A program made the translations under genes and the position numbers. Below, piece by piece: positions 21,733 to 33,965 of a DNA stretch of 64,000 nucleotides. Position 1 is the first letter of the stretch. Each line of letters begins with the position of its first letter. Source of the DNA: Cephalotus follicularis (lineage: Eukaryota; Streptophyta; Magnoliopsida; Oxalidales; Cephalotaceae); assembly GCA_001972305.1 (NCBI GenBank), contig BDDD01002290.1, positions 172,350-236,349 on the forward strand, written 5' to 3'. The notes beneath the pieces are model-generated. The model saw only the letters and a program-made list of their open reading frames with translations, did not search any database and was not told where the DNA came from.

Positions 21733-23173
21733 TGTAATATCCCGTTTTTCCGTGTAGAATTTTTGGGCTTTTCGATCTGTTTCGTATGGGCTGTCGATTT
21801 TTTTTTCGGTTTGTGGACTGCCCATTTTTCGGTTTGTTTTGCTTTTGGCTAGGCTAAGAGGGTTTTGGCCTTAGCCTAGCGGGTTTTGATATTAAGTCCA
21901 TGAATAAATAATTTTTTTTTTTGGCATTTTATTTATTTGTTAAAACCCAATTTCAGCATTTAAACATTTAAAAACCCTAATTTTATATTGAAAATTGTTT
22001 TCTCTCCCACTCCCTCTCTCTCTCCCCGCCACCCTCTCTCTCCCGTTCTCTCTCCCCTCTCTACCTCTGCCGTCGGTGACGGTACCGATATGGCGCCGGC
22101 GAAGGCACCTGTTGAACCCCCACGACCTCCTGAGTCCACCGGACCCAACCCCTTCACCGGCAAACGGCCCAATCAGCGAGCGCGACGTCTTCTCTCCCCG
22201 CCACTGTCGAGTGCCATAGCTCCGTCTCCGGTGATCGACACGACTAGACAATCACATATTCGGCATCATGGCATCGAGATGAAGCTAACCCGACCAGCCC
22301 CGACCCTTGGCGACGCCGGAAAAGCAGATCGTCGCAAAGTCAACTGCGGTCAAACGTCTTCGTTCCGGCCAAATGCGGCGGCGTTGTGGCAAACGCGCCC
22401 CGGATATGTGATCCCCGGCCTCAAACACTCCATATCGGACCCTCACCGCTACTGGTTGACCGCGCGTGACAGACACTCGCCGGCCAGCGGCGGCGCGTGA
22501 GCCCACGCGCGGCAGTCTCCGGCTACACGTTTTTGATAGTTTTGACTCCGTTCTCCGCGTAGGTGTGATCCGCTCCGATTCCACGGTGTGATTATGGCTC
22601 TGTTATCTGTTCTGTCTGCTTTCAGTAAACTCTGAACCCTACTCCGTTAAATTCTGTTTTCGGTTGAATTATATATTTATGTAATCGTTTTACGATATTA
22701 TGAGCTGAACTAGTATTATGATTTGAAATTGGATGAATTGGACAAATTGGAATTACCTTAGCGAATTCAAAATTATGTTTAGATGAGACTTCTGCAAATT
22801 AGACTTAACAAACCTATTATTATCTTATATGGTTATGATCAGTGTACAATGACCCATGAGTTGAGGTCTGATTTTATTTCAAGTCCTTATGAGAACGATT
22901 TTATTTCTGTTAGATGTTTGCAACAACCGAGGAGCGGTCTGTGATTTTTTGGGATTATGACATTTTGGTTTATGACAAAGTTTTCAGATTATGTTTCAGA
23001 TTCAGTTTATGTTCCATGATTATACATGTTTTCATATTTTTAGAACCACCACGTATTGATGATGATTAATATTAAGATTAAGATTAAGATCTTTGATATA
23101 TTTTAGTTCAGCTTTGTGTGACACACCGATCCCGAATCGGGAGTGATCCCGGTTCTGAATCGGGGGTGTTACA
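21733..23173 (+). repeat. 5' LTR of the non-autonomous element
   Basis: It runs TGTAATATCCCG to GGGGGTGTTACA. It holds a pyrimidine-rich, GC-rich leader (21990-22510) with CTCTCTCC runs, and a near-palindromic CCCGAATCGGGAGTGATCCC near 23130. Open frames in the GC-rich part (21988-22500 and its opposite strand) are composition artefacts. Compared with the 3' LTR it jumps from GAGGAGCGGT at about 22941 to GTGATTTTTTGGGATT. Confidence 0.9.
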
Positions 23174-23177
23174 GTTA

Positions 23178-23189
23178 TGGTATCAGAGA
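23178..23189 (+). promoter_or_regulatory. Primer binding site (initiator Met tRNA)
   Basis: TGGTATCAGAGA lies five bases after the LTR end. Confidence 0.88.
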
Positions 23190-23348
23190 ATAGGTTTTTC
23201 TTTCCTTAGAAGACCTATCTAGGTTTGACCTGTGAGATGGGTAGAGATTTGGGTTAGGGCTATTTCTTGATAGTCGTTTCGGTATGTTCCTTTTTATTCT
23301 AGTTTTATGTCTCTCTTGATTTTACCCCGTTTTGGTTTTGTTTCTTTG

Positions 23349-23441
23349 ATGACACGAAGAGTCGGACGACTAAGGCATGTTAATCCGGAAGTTGAGTCAG
23401 CTGTTTCACAAGAGGATGCACGGTATGAGCCAACTGTATAG
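23349..23441 (+). pseudogene. 30-codon frame, possible gag N-terminus remnant
   Basis: Begins MTRRVGRLRHVNPEVESAV and stops at codon 31. Its position, 170 bases after the primer site, is where gag starts in related elements, and the basic start fits. The homology is a guess from position, since the peptide has no diagnostic motif. Confidence 0.35.
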
Positions 23442-23633
23442 CGATTAAAAGACCGACCGAATGAGCCGTAATGCTAAGCGATTGATCGAATGGGCCAAAA
23501 GGCATAAGTGTTGTCTGAATAGCTTCCGTATCGAATAGTGGTTGATCGAGGTAGAATATGAATGGTCATTGTGAATGGATAGTGTATGAATGGCTAGTGT
23601 ATCGTTATCGATCGCATAGTATCGTTAAGGACT

Positions 23634-23775
23634 GTTATTGAACAGATCTTGATTGTAAGGACCATTATTGAACGGATAGTGATCGTGTGACCCGTTATAG
23701 AACGTACACTGATCGAATGGGTCATTATTGAACGGTTAGTGATCGGATGGGATGTTATTGAATGGATGGGCATTG
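23634..23775. repeat. 30-base minisatellite in the non-autonomous element
   Basis: About 4.5 diverged copies of a 30-base unit beginning TTATTGAACGGATAGTGATCG. Because 30 is divisible by three, the minus strand stays open (23594-23788) as a decapeptide repeat of the SITSHPITNR/SIMTHSISVR type. That frame is a consequence of the repeat, not evidence of a gene. Confidence 0.8.
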
Positions 23776-24877
23776 CATGGATGTTCAAAATAGTTTGTGA
23801 ATGAACTGATGTGACAGTTAACTACTTATATATGCTGGTATGGGACAGTATATGTATTTAGTCAACCCCTCGACTTCAACTACATATGGAGTTTACCTCT
23901 ACATTCCTAGTGGAGTGCTATATGGCTGTGAATCATAAACGGATATCGATTGTAGGTGGATATAGACCGTAAACGGATATGAAATGTAATAGATATAGCA
24001 TGGTCATGGATTGATATGGATAAAAGGCTTTCGAAGATGACATATGGTGGAGTTACTAATGACAGGTTGTGTTATGGCTTTTATGGATATGATATGGCAT
24101 TGTTCACATATTTTATGCTAGATATGCATCTCACATGATCGATATTATATATATCTACTACACCTCTATACACATTTATTGCTTAAGATAATGGATATGG
24201 ATTTGTTTATATGATTTGTAAAGAGTGCCTTCTTGTTTATAAACTAAACTGTATATTGATGTATTGGATATGCATGAGTTCATACTTGAGAGATTGGAAT
24301 GATAATTTGGATTTAAATTATGGTTTACTGAGCGCTGAGCCCATTTATAACTGATTGTTCCTCCTTCGAGAGTGTGGATATAAATTATGTTTTCTTTACA
24401 GGGGGCATATGTTCGATAAACGAATACTACATGCCCAATTTTTGGGAGATTATAAGAGTTAGAATGTACTCAATTGATTATTCCATTTACATGATTATCT
24501 TTTGGATGCATATGATATTATTGGATATGATTAAGCTCATCTTTGAGAGTATTAAAAGGATTGTCCTTCGCGTGCAAATGGTATATTTGATTTAGTTGTG
24601 ATGTAGTTTGGTGCGCGCTGAACCCGAGCATATAGATTGTGATGAGATATGAGAGTTGATCTCCAAACATATAAACTGTGGTTTATCAGGTGGCATGGAG
24701 TATGATAAACGAATACATCATGCCCGATTTTCGGGAAATCCTAAGGGTATGGTTTTTAATGGTTATCCATACTTCTTTTACATATTGTTTGAGGTTTTCG
24801 CTGATACGATATGGTGGGTTCCGTTGGGATAATCTGTTTGCTTCAGGTTAGTAGTTGTTTAGAGTTTGGGACGAAAT

Positions 24878-24899
24878 CTTTTTTTTAGGGGGGTGGAGA
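24878..24899 (+). promoter_or_regulatory. Polypurine tract of the non-autonomous element
   Basis: A T-run followed by AGGGGGGTGGAGA abuts the 3' LTR start TGTAATATCCC. Confidence 0.85.
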
Positions 24900-27603
24900 T
24901 GTAATATCCCTTTTTTCAGTGTAGAATTTTCGGGCTTTTCGATCTATTTCGTATGGGCTGTCGATTTTTTTTCGGTTTGTGGACTGCCCATTTTTCGGTT
25001 TGTTTTGCTTTTGGCTAGGCTAAGCGGGTATTGGCCTTAGCCTAGTGGGTTTTGATATTAAGTCCATTAATAAATAAAACTTTTTTTTTCATTTTATTTT
25101 TTTGTTAAAACCCAATTTCAGCATTTAAACATTTTAAAACCCTATTTTTATATTGAAAATTGTTTTCTCTCCCACTCCCTCTCTCTTTCCCCTCCACCCT
25201 CTCTCTCCCGTTCTCTCTTCCCTCTCTACCTCTGCCGTCGGTGTCGGTACCGATATGGCGCCGGTGAAGGCACAGGTCGAACCCCCCACGACCTCCTGAG
25301 TCCAACGGACCCAACCCCTGCACCGGCCAACGGCCCAATCGGCGTGCGCGACGTCTTCTCTCTCCGCCACTGTCGGGCGCCATAGCTCCGTCTCCAGTGA
25401 TCGTCACGACAAGACAATCACATATTCGGCATCCTGGCGTCGAGATAAAGCGAACCCGACCAGCCCCGACCCTTGGCGACGCAGAAAAGGCAGATCGGCG
25501 CAAAGTAAACCGCGATCAAATGTCTTCGTTCCGGCCAAATGCGGCGGCGTTGTGGAAAACGCGCCCGGATATGTGATCCCCAGCCTCAAACACTCCATAT
25601 CGGACCCTCACTGCTACTGGTCGACCGCGCGTGAGAGACACGCGTCGGCCAGCGGCGGCGCATGAGCCCACGCGCGGCAGTCTCCGGCGACACATTTTTG
25701 ACAGTTTCTGACTCCGTTCTCTGCATAGGTGTGATCTGCTCCGATTCCGCGGTGTGATTATGGCTCTGTTATCTGTTCTGTCTGCTTTCGGTAGACTCTG
25801 AACCCTACTCCGTTAAATTCTATTTTCGGTTGAATTATGTATTTATGTAATCATTTTACGATATTATGATCTGAACTAGTATTATGATTCGAAATTGGAT
25901 GAATTGGACAAATTGGACTTACCTTAGCGAATTCGAAATTATGTTTAGACGAGACTTCTGAATTGAACTTAACAAACCTATTATTATCTTATATGGTTAT
26001 GATCAGTGTACAATGACCAATGAGTTGAGGTCTGATTTTATTTCAAGTCCGTATGAGGACGATTTTATTTCTGTTAGATGTTTGCAACAACCGAGGAGCG
26101 GTATAGAGAAGTCTCGATTTATATTCTTAAGGTTATTTTGGTGATTGCATGAGGTACAAATTTTCTGTTCTTTGGCTATCTGATTTTATTGGAACTATCC
26201 CGTTTCACCTTTATGATTAAAGTACAGATGTTTCATTCCTTGATACCCTCCTACTGTTTTTATAGTAAAAAGATAGTTTTACTTTATGGATAACGTACCG
26301 ATTCTTCGTTCTTGGTCTCTTCCTACAGTTTTACTGAAATGAATTCAAATGTGATTCCTTCTATTTTATGAACTTGGCTATGTTTTATGATTCGATATGA
26401 TTTTGAAAATAAAAGTCTGTTGACATTTTACGAATTTAATGTTCTTGACTTTATGCTATGACATGTAAAGAAATATGATACGATCATCTCTTTACAGTGG
26501 ACAATAAATGAGTTGATGCTATGTAATGTTTTTGTTATGTCCAGAAAATGTTTAGCAAATGTGTTTACGTTTTTAAATTGTTTTTAGAAATAAAGCAATG
26601 TTTTTGAAATAAGGATATACACAAAGATATTTCCTACATATGGAGGTACCATAGGCATGTCGTAGGCCTGACACGGGGACATGACACTTCCGTAGCAGTG
26701 TGATTTGACTACGGCGTCTCTCTATGTTATGAATAAGTCCCATGAGGTGGACTTATGGATCTGATATGTGTGATAGAGGCGTATGGGTCGACGCTAGTTA
26801 TATGATATGTGATATGATATGAATTCTGAGAATTGATTGTGTAGTGCCGTACACGTCCTTCCGTTTGGCATGTGGGCCTTGCAAACCCCTCGTAATTACG
26901 CATATGTGTATGCGCTTTGGATCTTTGAGATGAGATTATGGAATCGGATAAGTCTCTGTTTGTTTTTTGTTTTGAATATGTTTTTGGATTTTGAACTTGG
27001 ATTATGTTTTGAAATTGAATAACGCTTTGAAAATTGGATATTCGTTTTGAATTGATTGTATGACTACTTACCCTCGCTTTTGAAATTAATGTTAAATTAT
27101 TTTATGCATAAGGTATATGATATTTAAATATTAATGTATTTTCTATCTTTTAAATTATCGTTTTATGTTTTATGATTCTATATCCGTACTGAGGTTTGCT
27201 CAGCCGCGTTTTGTTTTCCATGCGGTAGGTATTCTGGGACAACATCCGGGCAATGTGTGATGAGCGAGATGTCACCTATGTTTAAGGATCATCTAGGAGA
27301 TTGGTTCGGTTATGTTTTTAGTAGCGTTATGGCTGTGTATAGGCCAGTTATCTAAACAGTATTGTGACATTTTGGGATTATGAATATGATTCTTTAGGTT
27401 TATGGCAAAGTTTTCAGATTATGTTTCAGATTCAGTTTATGTTCCATGATTATACATGTTTTCAGATGTTTAGAACCACCACATATTGATGACGATTAAT
27501 ATTAAGATTAAGATTAAGATCTATGATATGTTTTAGTTCAGTTTTGTGTGACACACCGATCCCGAATCGGGAGTGATCTCGATTCCGAATCGGGGGTGTT
27601 ACA
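24900..27603 (+). repeat. 3' LTR of the non-autonomous element (longer copy)
   Basis: It starts TGTAATATCCC and ends CGGGGGTGTTACA. Except for scattered substitutions it parallels the 5' LTR up to about 26101 and again from about 27365. The 1.26 kb between, absent from the 5' LTR, is AT-rich and contains a TTTGCTCAGC-type block near 27195. That block is usual near the end of the transcribed part of such LTRs, so the 5' LTR probably lost its polyadenylation region. Confidence 0.9.
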
Positions 27604-27608
27604 TTGTT
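27604..27608. repeat. Target-site duplication TTGTT (right)
   Basis: Second copy of the duplicated target. See 21728-21732. Confidence 0.9.
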
Positions 27609-28462
27609 ACTATGTCGTATTAGTTACGTGGCGAAGGTGACATGGATGGCTAGTGGCAGGGTTAGGCTCTAGGTGTCAGGAGATGGGTAGGGATACCCAC
27701 TATTGATTATGAGCCACCGTGCTAGTAACTTGTACTGTTGACCTGCTTCAAGCCGACCGGAGACGGGGCTGAAGTATGGGATGTGGGACCTTGGGGCCAG
27801 GAGATGGCTATGATCTCGTACGTACTGATTGTTTTACTGGTCCTTCGAGGACATGACTGCTGATTGTGTTGATGTAGCCCTGATAGGTTGCACATGTACT
27901 GTGAATATACATATAGATATATATATGTATATACTGTACTGCATCCCTGTGCATCCATTCATGACATGCATTATTATTGACCCCGAATTGTAATTATATC
28001 TTCTCTACTTAGCCGAGTGATGACAAAGGCTAACCCCCTACAATTTCAGATTGATGCAGTGGGACTGACATGGACAAGCCTGGGAAGAATGAAGTTGTAA
28101 TAATGTTACCTGATGGACTTGTATTTTCCTATTGGAGTTATTAAACTATTATTGTAACTTGGAACAATGTTTATCGTAATTGATGGATAATTGTTAAGTG
28201 TGGATTACTGTATGGACGAAATATTGTATCGATAAGCTTTGATCATGCTCCGTTTTGAGGGCAATTAATGACGATGGTTATTATATTATATTGGTAACAT
28301 GTAGTATGGGATGCGTGTTACGTTATTAATTCGGGTTATAATTGAATGCTTCCGCAAGATATAACTAGTTTGAAAAGTTGGTGTTTTCCCGTAAAAGTGT
28401 ATAAGCCAAATTTTATGTTAAATTGCCATGATATATTGTTGTTATGGAAATGGGGTGTGACA
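27609..28462 (+). repeat. 3' LTR of gypsy element 2, second part
   Basis: It continues the LTR interrupted at 21732 and ends AAATGGGGTGTGACA at 28462. It contains the block AGGCTAACCCCCTACAATTTCAGATTG near 28028, the reverse complement of the block at 10840-10865, and a CTTCCGC block near 28349, both diagnostic for the family D LTR end. It also resembles 63700-63960 (GAGCCAC, GGCTAGTGG-AGGGTT). Confidence 0.85.
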
Positions 28463-28920
28463 TTTTGGATGATAAGGCTTGCTTTTACTGTGGAAAGCAA
28501 GGCCATCGGAGATCACAGTGCAGTGAGTTGCGAAAATCCATAGCAGGAAATGCCTCGGAGTCAGTTATTTTCATAATTTTCAACTTGGGTAGTTGACTCA
28601 GGTTGTGGGACTAACATTTGTAAGTCTTTGCAGGGGCTAAATAGCTGGGAGCTGAAGATGCTTTGGACTTGCGCCTAGGTGATGGGTCGAGGATCCACAC
28701 TTCTTTTGTTGGTGTTTTTGAGTTGTCTTCTAATTTAGGACATGTGCTAAAACTTGATCCATGCTATTTTGTAAAGAACCTTGTAAGAAATGTAATTTCA
28801 GTTTCTTATTTGTATAAAATGTGCTCCGAGCTCACTTTTTCTACAAACTCTTGCAGTCTTCTACATAACAATGTTCTTGTATGTGCGGGGCACTTAGATA
28901 ATGGCATATATGTTAGAAAG
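28463..28920 (+). pseudogene. Copia gag zinc knuckle and protease remnant
   Basis: Translation gives a CCHC knuckle (CFYCGKQGHRRSQC, about 28480-28521). In another frame comes a protease start with the active-site motif WVVDSGCGTNICKSLQGL near 28595, then KLDPCYFVKNLVRNVISVS and VLVCAGHLDNGIYV, typical of the segment before copia integrase. Frameshifts and stops separate these parts. Integrase, RT and RNase H are deleted: the sequence joins directly to copia LTR at 28921. Confidence 0.8.
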
Positions 28921-29862
28921 GGGTGTCCCTGCAAGCCAAGAGATGATTGCAGACATATGTTCTTAACATATGATACACTCTTAGTCGATACATTCTTAGT
29001 TCCATTCATGTTCTATAGTGCATATTCAGTGAAAGATTGGCATGTTAGCTATATGTACAATCCTAAACCCTTGAATCGGATCAGTTGATTACCATGTCAA
29101 CTGAATACACATATAGTGCCCTGTCGTTCGAGGGGTTGGATCTCATGCCTGAGAGGTTATGAGAATGAGATCCTTACTCCCTTCTGACAAAAGTTCCAAG
29201 TCATAGGTTCACTTTCTTAGGGCAATTGATGAACCGCAAAGACTTGCCATATTATGCTTACTCCCGATGTTGAGGAGGATGGATCATCTCATTGCCATTT
29301 GGGTTTACCCTAAAGCTGATGTGGGGTACGTGCTACAGAGCATCGCTGAACCGACCCACCATAGGTTACCTATTTGGAGATTCAACACCTCTGTCAGTAG
29401 GATTCCTTTTTGTCGCAGTAGTGTTTAGTCAAAGGAGACTAGTGGGTACTTTAAGACTCGCGTTGTATCCTTAAACCTGAGCGGTTGGCAAGCATTGTGT
29501 AGTAACTGCTTGGCTTTGATTTCCGCCTTCCCCAGCACTAGCCATGTGCTGGCAAAAAGGTTGTCTCTGGGTCTTGTGGGAGCTACATTGAGATGTATGG
29601 CGAGTGCGCAAGATGGGATCATCACACATGTGTTGAAGGTAATAGGCTCTATAACATCTATGACCATTGAAGACTGAAAGTGTTGGCCAAGAAATTAGGA
29701 GATGGAAATGAGGTTTCCTGGGATGTCTCCCGATAGTCTTGATGTGTTCATAGAATTATAGTTATCGTATTTTACCTAGGGGTGACATTAATCCAAACCC
29801 TAGTCGAGTTCAGAGCCGAGATGATGAGGGATATGCAACACATATGCCGATGACAATGATAA
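28921..29862 (+). repeat. Copia LTR fragment, plus strand
   Basis: It begins GGGTGTCCCTGCAAGCC, matching the LTR start just inside TGTTGGAATT as seen in reverse at 33940-33965. Further blocks match the reverse complement of 33100-33750 (CCAAGTCATAGGTTCAC, CTTCCCCAGCACTAGCCA). It is cut at 29862 by the next LTR. Confidence 0.8.
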
Positions 29863-31120
29863 TGTAACGCCCGGGATTTTTGTTTATTGTAATATTTCGA
29901 TTTGAAATGTAAACTTATTGGGAAATTAATGAGAATGTCAGAATTTTCTGACTTTGATGATGTTTTCCAAATTTTAAAAGCTAAATATTGGAGGAGGAAA
30001 ATGCTAGAAAGTTGAAGAAATGTTAAATGGTACATTTGGAGGCAAAACGCAGTATTAGCATAAAAGCGTCGACGCCTTAATTAAAGCGTTGACGCCCATG
30101 GGACAAAGGGTGCACGTAAGCCCATGCACATGCATACCGACGCCTATTGATGTCGCCGATGCCTTTGAGGTAAAACGCTATAAGCGTCGACACCTGCATG
30201 TAAACATCGACGCTTAGCGTCGAATCACGGACACGTTTATGCGCTGACAAGAAACGTGGTGCAGAGGGCAATTGGGGGATCATTTCCAGACGTCTTCACA
30301 TACGGTTTGTGACTTGTTGAGCATGCAATATAGCTCCACGAACCTGCAGTGCCTGAGTTGTGAGAAAAAAGGTGACACTTGGGTATGGATGTAAGAAATG
30401 AAAGGGTAGAAGGGACATGTCTACATGCAACTGATGGGAGTATGGATTGTCTGACCTTATGGTTAAGACAGGTGCTGAGAAACGGGCTCAGCTATTGCAT
30501 GCAAGAGTGTGGGGTGTTCTAGGCACATGTGACCTGCCAATGTAGAAAAGGAAAAAGAACAGGGGTGTGCATTCAAGGCCGGGAGGAAGAAAGAGAAGGG
30601 AACCGTTTGCATAAAAGCACCTTCTCCTTCATCTCTCTCTTGCTTCAACACCTGCGAAAAGAGAAAGGAAAAGAAACTAATGAGAAACAAAGTAAAACAG
30701 AGAGAGGAAGAGACAGAAAATTCATCCATTGTTGAACCTTGGAACTTGGAATTGGATGCTTGCAGTTGCTGGACAATGGTTGGAGCTACTATGGCCGGTT
30801 CTAGGACTTGAAGAGGTGGACATTCTAGTTCCTAACTTCGAACAAAAAGGTAGGGGAAAGTAGTGGATTTTTTACATGCAATGTTGAGTTTTAAGTTAAT
30901 GTATTGCCATCAATGGAATGCATGAATTGCATGTTGTTTGAGATGAATTGGGATTGTTGGATTGTTATTATGGCTACTGTGATGTACAAAGTAACCATGC
31001 ATGTGTAATCTAAATGATAACTGAACTAGATTGGCATGTTAATTGGATTATTTCCCCCTGGTTTTGGCTAAAATGACGATAATGGCACTACTGGACTGTT
31101 TAAACGTCGACGCTCATGTT
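29863..31120 (+). repeat. Family A LTR fragment, plus strand
   Basis: It starts TGTAACGCCCGGG and follows the landmarks of the element 1 LTR: class A array (30063-30221), CATAAAAG TATA-like motif (30610-30617), CCATTGTTGAACCTTGG block (30725), AACTTCGAACAAAA (30834), and the first unit of the second array, AACGTCGACGCTC at about 31103. It is truncated there by the copia complex. Confidence 0.83.
30063..30221. repeat. Class A GTCGAC palindrome array
   Basis: Variants include AAAGCGTCGACGCC, AAAGCGTTGACGCC, AAGCGTCGACACC and AACATCGACGCTT, about 120-360 bases after the LTR start. Confidence 0.85.
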
Positions 31121-31448
31121 AAGACATTTAAAATCTAGGTCCAGTCCCATAGCCTATCATCATGCATAAGTCATTTAAAAGCTACATCCACTATAGACTT
31201 TAAATAAACACAAGTAATTTCAATTTCCGATGACCAATCGAAATAATTCCACAAGTCCACCGACATTCTAGTAAAGCTCCCACTAGATTATGTAAAACCT
31301 AGTTTCCCGAAAAATAATATTTTATTTTATAAAACCACCATGGGATGGGAACTAAACTATAATTTCATGTATTTAATTATTCCAAAATAGTCACCAAAAC
31401 CGAAATTAAAGTCTAATTGAAATTAAAACGGATAGCTCTGATACCATT
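31121..31448 (-). mobile_element. Copia 5' internal fragment (left unit of the complex)
   Basis: It matches 38465-38779 closely. It ends at a primer site, which on the minus strand reads TGGTATCAGAGCTATCC (31430-31446), next to the LTR at 31449. The internal part therefore lies on the left of this LTR. The junction with the LTR fragment on the left includes AAGACATTTAAAATCTA, a string found inside the other copy at about 38497. Confidence 0.8.
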
Positions 31449-33965
31449 TGTTGGAAACCTGGCAAGGATTCCCGGTCAATTTGGTCCTAGGACGCTAGTG
31501 TGTATAATTTTAATTTTTCAAAAAACACCAAGATAGGAAGTCAAGGTTCACACTGACATCTTAGTACCAAATCGAAAAGCCTAGGATCTCCGTTTAATAT
31601 TCAATTGAACAAAAACGAAAACAAGCATGCATAGAAAACTAAACCGAAACCATATCGGTATATATAAAAGCATAAGAGAAGCGACCATACCAACGTTGGA
31701 GGCTCCACCACTTTGCCACTACATGCTTGTAGTAGCAACAGCCGGTCACCAGAAACATTGCCGGATTTCGGAGAGTCCACGTTAGGTCCGATCCTGACAC
31801 CACCGGACTCCAAAAAAACCGCTCTACCCATTACTGGTGAAGACACGCCGGGAACCGCGCCGGAACATGATGAACATTGGCAGTGACTCACTGAGTTTGG
31901 ACTCAGTGAGTCTCGGTCAACTCGCCATTGACCAGCCTTGACATATGTGGACGCTAATCACCCGATCTTCACACCGGTGGCCGAGACTCGGTTGGAACGT
32001 AGAGAACGGACGGTGGCAAGTCACGGAGTTGACCACCATTCACCATCAGCGGCCGCCAAGCCACCAAACGCCTCAACACCTTCAGCCCAACACACCTACA
32101 CCGTAGACTCGCCATGACTCGGGCCAGAACGCCAAGTCACGGTGCAAGGCGCACTGAGTCAATAGGGTCGACTTAACGCACGGAAACCGGCCAGAAAATG
32201 ACCGGGAAACGCAAGAGAAGGATCAAAATGGTTAGAGCCATCGATTTGGCTCCACCCACAGTGATCAACGACGGTGGAAGAGACGCCCCAGGGGGCGTGA
32301 CGGCAAAAATGTGTCACTGCCCGTAAGAGAGAAACAGAGGAGAAGAAGGGAGAAAACGGGAGAGAGAAGGAAGGAGGCATACCGTGCGTGACGAAAGCCT
32401 CTTCCTCGGCCACTGGCGTGAAGCGCCGGCATCATCCTCTGCCGAATCGCGCGCACCTGCGCGTGACGCATTGAACGCGCCTCTCCCTCTCCAAAAAACA
32501 CTGTCGTGCGTGTTGTGTTTTCTTGTAAAAAGGAATTAAAAAATTCCTTTTAACTCCCAATTAACATAAAAGAAAATGAATTCTCATATGCTAAAAATCT
32601 CCTTTATCCTGTTATTATTTAAATCTCTTTCAATTTAATTTGTTTCTCTCCCAATTAATTAAAGACACTCTCTTTAATTAATTTGATTTAATAAAATTAA
32701 ATCATGCTCCGGCATTTAAGCTCTATATATTAAAAAGGCAAATTGCGGAGAGAGGAACAAACCATAATTGTCTAATTAATATATACTAGTTGAAAATTAG
32801 ATTTCCCACTAAGCGAGCATGTGTGCAGCATGCGTCACTTTTCCAATAATCGGGCCGGACCCCAAAGCCTATCGATCTCCAGTATGATGATAAATTCCAG
32901 AGCACCCGTCATCTGGTACGACTACTTTAATAGTCACCGACTACTAAAATAGCCCCGGTGTGATTTCTAGTCACCCCCGGATTCGTGTATTACCACGTAT
33001 ATCAATCAGGGACCGAATAGCCAGTCGCTTTGTCCAGTCATCGATGTATGTGTAGTGTTTCCCTCATCATACTTAGCTCCGATCAACGGTGTAGGGTTTG
33101 GATGAATGTCACCCCTAGATTTAGCCGTGATACTGTAAAATCCTTGAATGCACTCTGACTAATGACAGACCTCCCATGGAAACCTCTCGTTTCCAGTCCG
33201 CCTTTGCCTGATCAGGACTTTGAAGTCTACAACGTACATAGATCAAATAGAGTTGGTCGCCCTCTGCCCAAGTGTGACGATTCCTAGTTGCGTGCTCACT
33301 CATACATCTCAATGCAGCTTCCACAAGACCTAAAGAAAACCCTTTTGCTAGCACGTGGCTAGTGCTGGGGAAGGCGGGAATCAAAGTCAAGCAGTCCCCA
33401 CACAATGCATTCTAGCTGCTCAGGTCAAAGGAACTTCGTAGGCGTGGACCTACTAGTCACCATAGACTATACACTACCGAGACCATAGGAACTCCTATTG
33501 ACATGGTTATAGACTATCCAAATAGAGATCCTGTTGGTGGGTCTGTTCAGCATCATGCAACCGTGTACGAACCCCACATTAGCTTTAGGATAATACCGCA
33601 TGGTCCATGAGATGATCCATCCTCCCACCTTGGGAGCAAGCGTAATGTGGCAAGTCTTTATCACGGTTCTACAATGGCTCAATGAGTGTGAACCTATGAC
33701 TTGGAACAAGTTTAGTCACAGGGAATAAGGATCTCATTCTCATGGCCTCCTTGGGAAGAGATCCAACCCTTTGTTGTGACAGGGCAATATATGGCATACA
33801 GTTAATTAAGAAAAATTATTCTGTTCCTTTTGGTTGGTTGGAATGAGCCATATATTCTTGCCAATATAAATATACATGCACAAAAGAACATAACTGGAAC
33901 TAAGAACGTTGAATCAGAGTATGCATGTAGCCTCTCGTGGCTTACAGGGACACCCAATTCCAACA
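31449..33965 (-). repeat. Full copia LTR shared by two internal regions
   Basis: Plus-strand ends TGTTGGAAACC and AATTCCAACA give TGTTGGAATT...TTTCCAACA on the minus strand. On its left is a primer site; on its right is a purine tract (minus strand AAGTGGGAGAT). It therefore acts as 5' LTR for the left unit and 3' LTR for the right unit. The middle (31680-32480) is GC-rich leader-like sequence with repeated ACTCAGTGAGT-type blocks also seen in the element 4 LTR. Confidence 0.85.

Larger units (their letters stand above)
21733..27603 (+). mobile_element. Complete non-autonomous LTR retrotransposon without gag-pol
   Basis: Two LTRs (21733-23173 and 24900-27603), a TGGTATCAGAG primer site at 23178, a purine tract before 24900, and identical TTGTT flanks define a whole inserted element. 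Its 1.7 kb interior has no gag or pol domain, only a 30-codon frame and a 30-base minisatellite. It must have moved with proteins from another element, as LARD/TR-GAG-like elements do. The 5' LTR is shorter than the 3' LTR by about 1.26 kb because of an internal deletion. It sits inside the 3' LTR of gypsy element 2. Confidence 0.92.

Noticed and set aside
21995-22219. Host gene captured by the LTR, suggested by serine- and proline-rich peptides
   Set aside because: CTCTCTCC runs explain the peptides. There are no splice sites or conserved domain to support capture.
21940-22584. Open frames of 99-170 codons on both strands in GC-rich sequence, repeated at 25105-25598
   Set aside because: They lie in the leader part of two LTRs of one element, are open on both strands because of composition, have low-complexity S/P/R content and are not conserved in frame between the two LTR copies.
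23594-23788. Minus-strand 64-codon frame with decapeptide repeats
   Set aside because: It is produced by the 30-base minisatellite in a non-coding element and has no recognisable domain.
32159-32501. Minus-strand frames of 78-84 codons with hydrophobic stretches
   Set aside because: They are within the GC-rich leader of the shared copia LTR, overlap one another in different frames and lack a recognisable motif.
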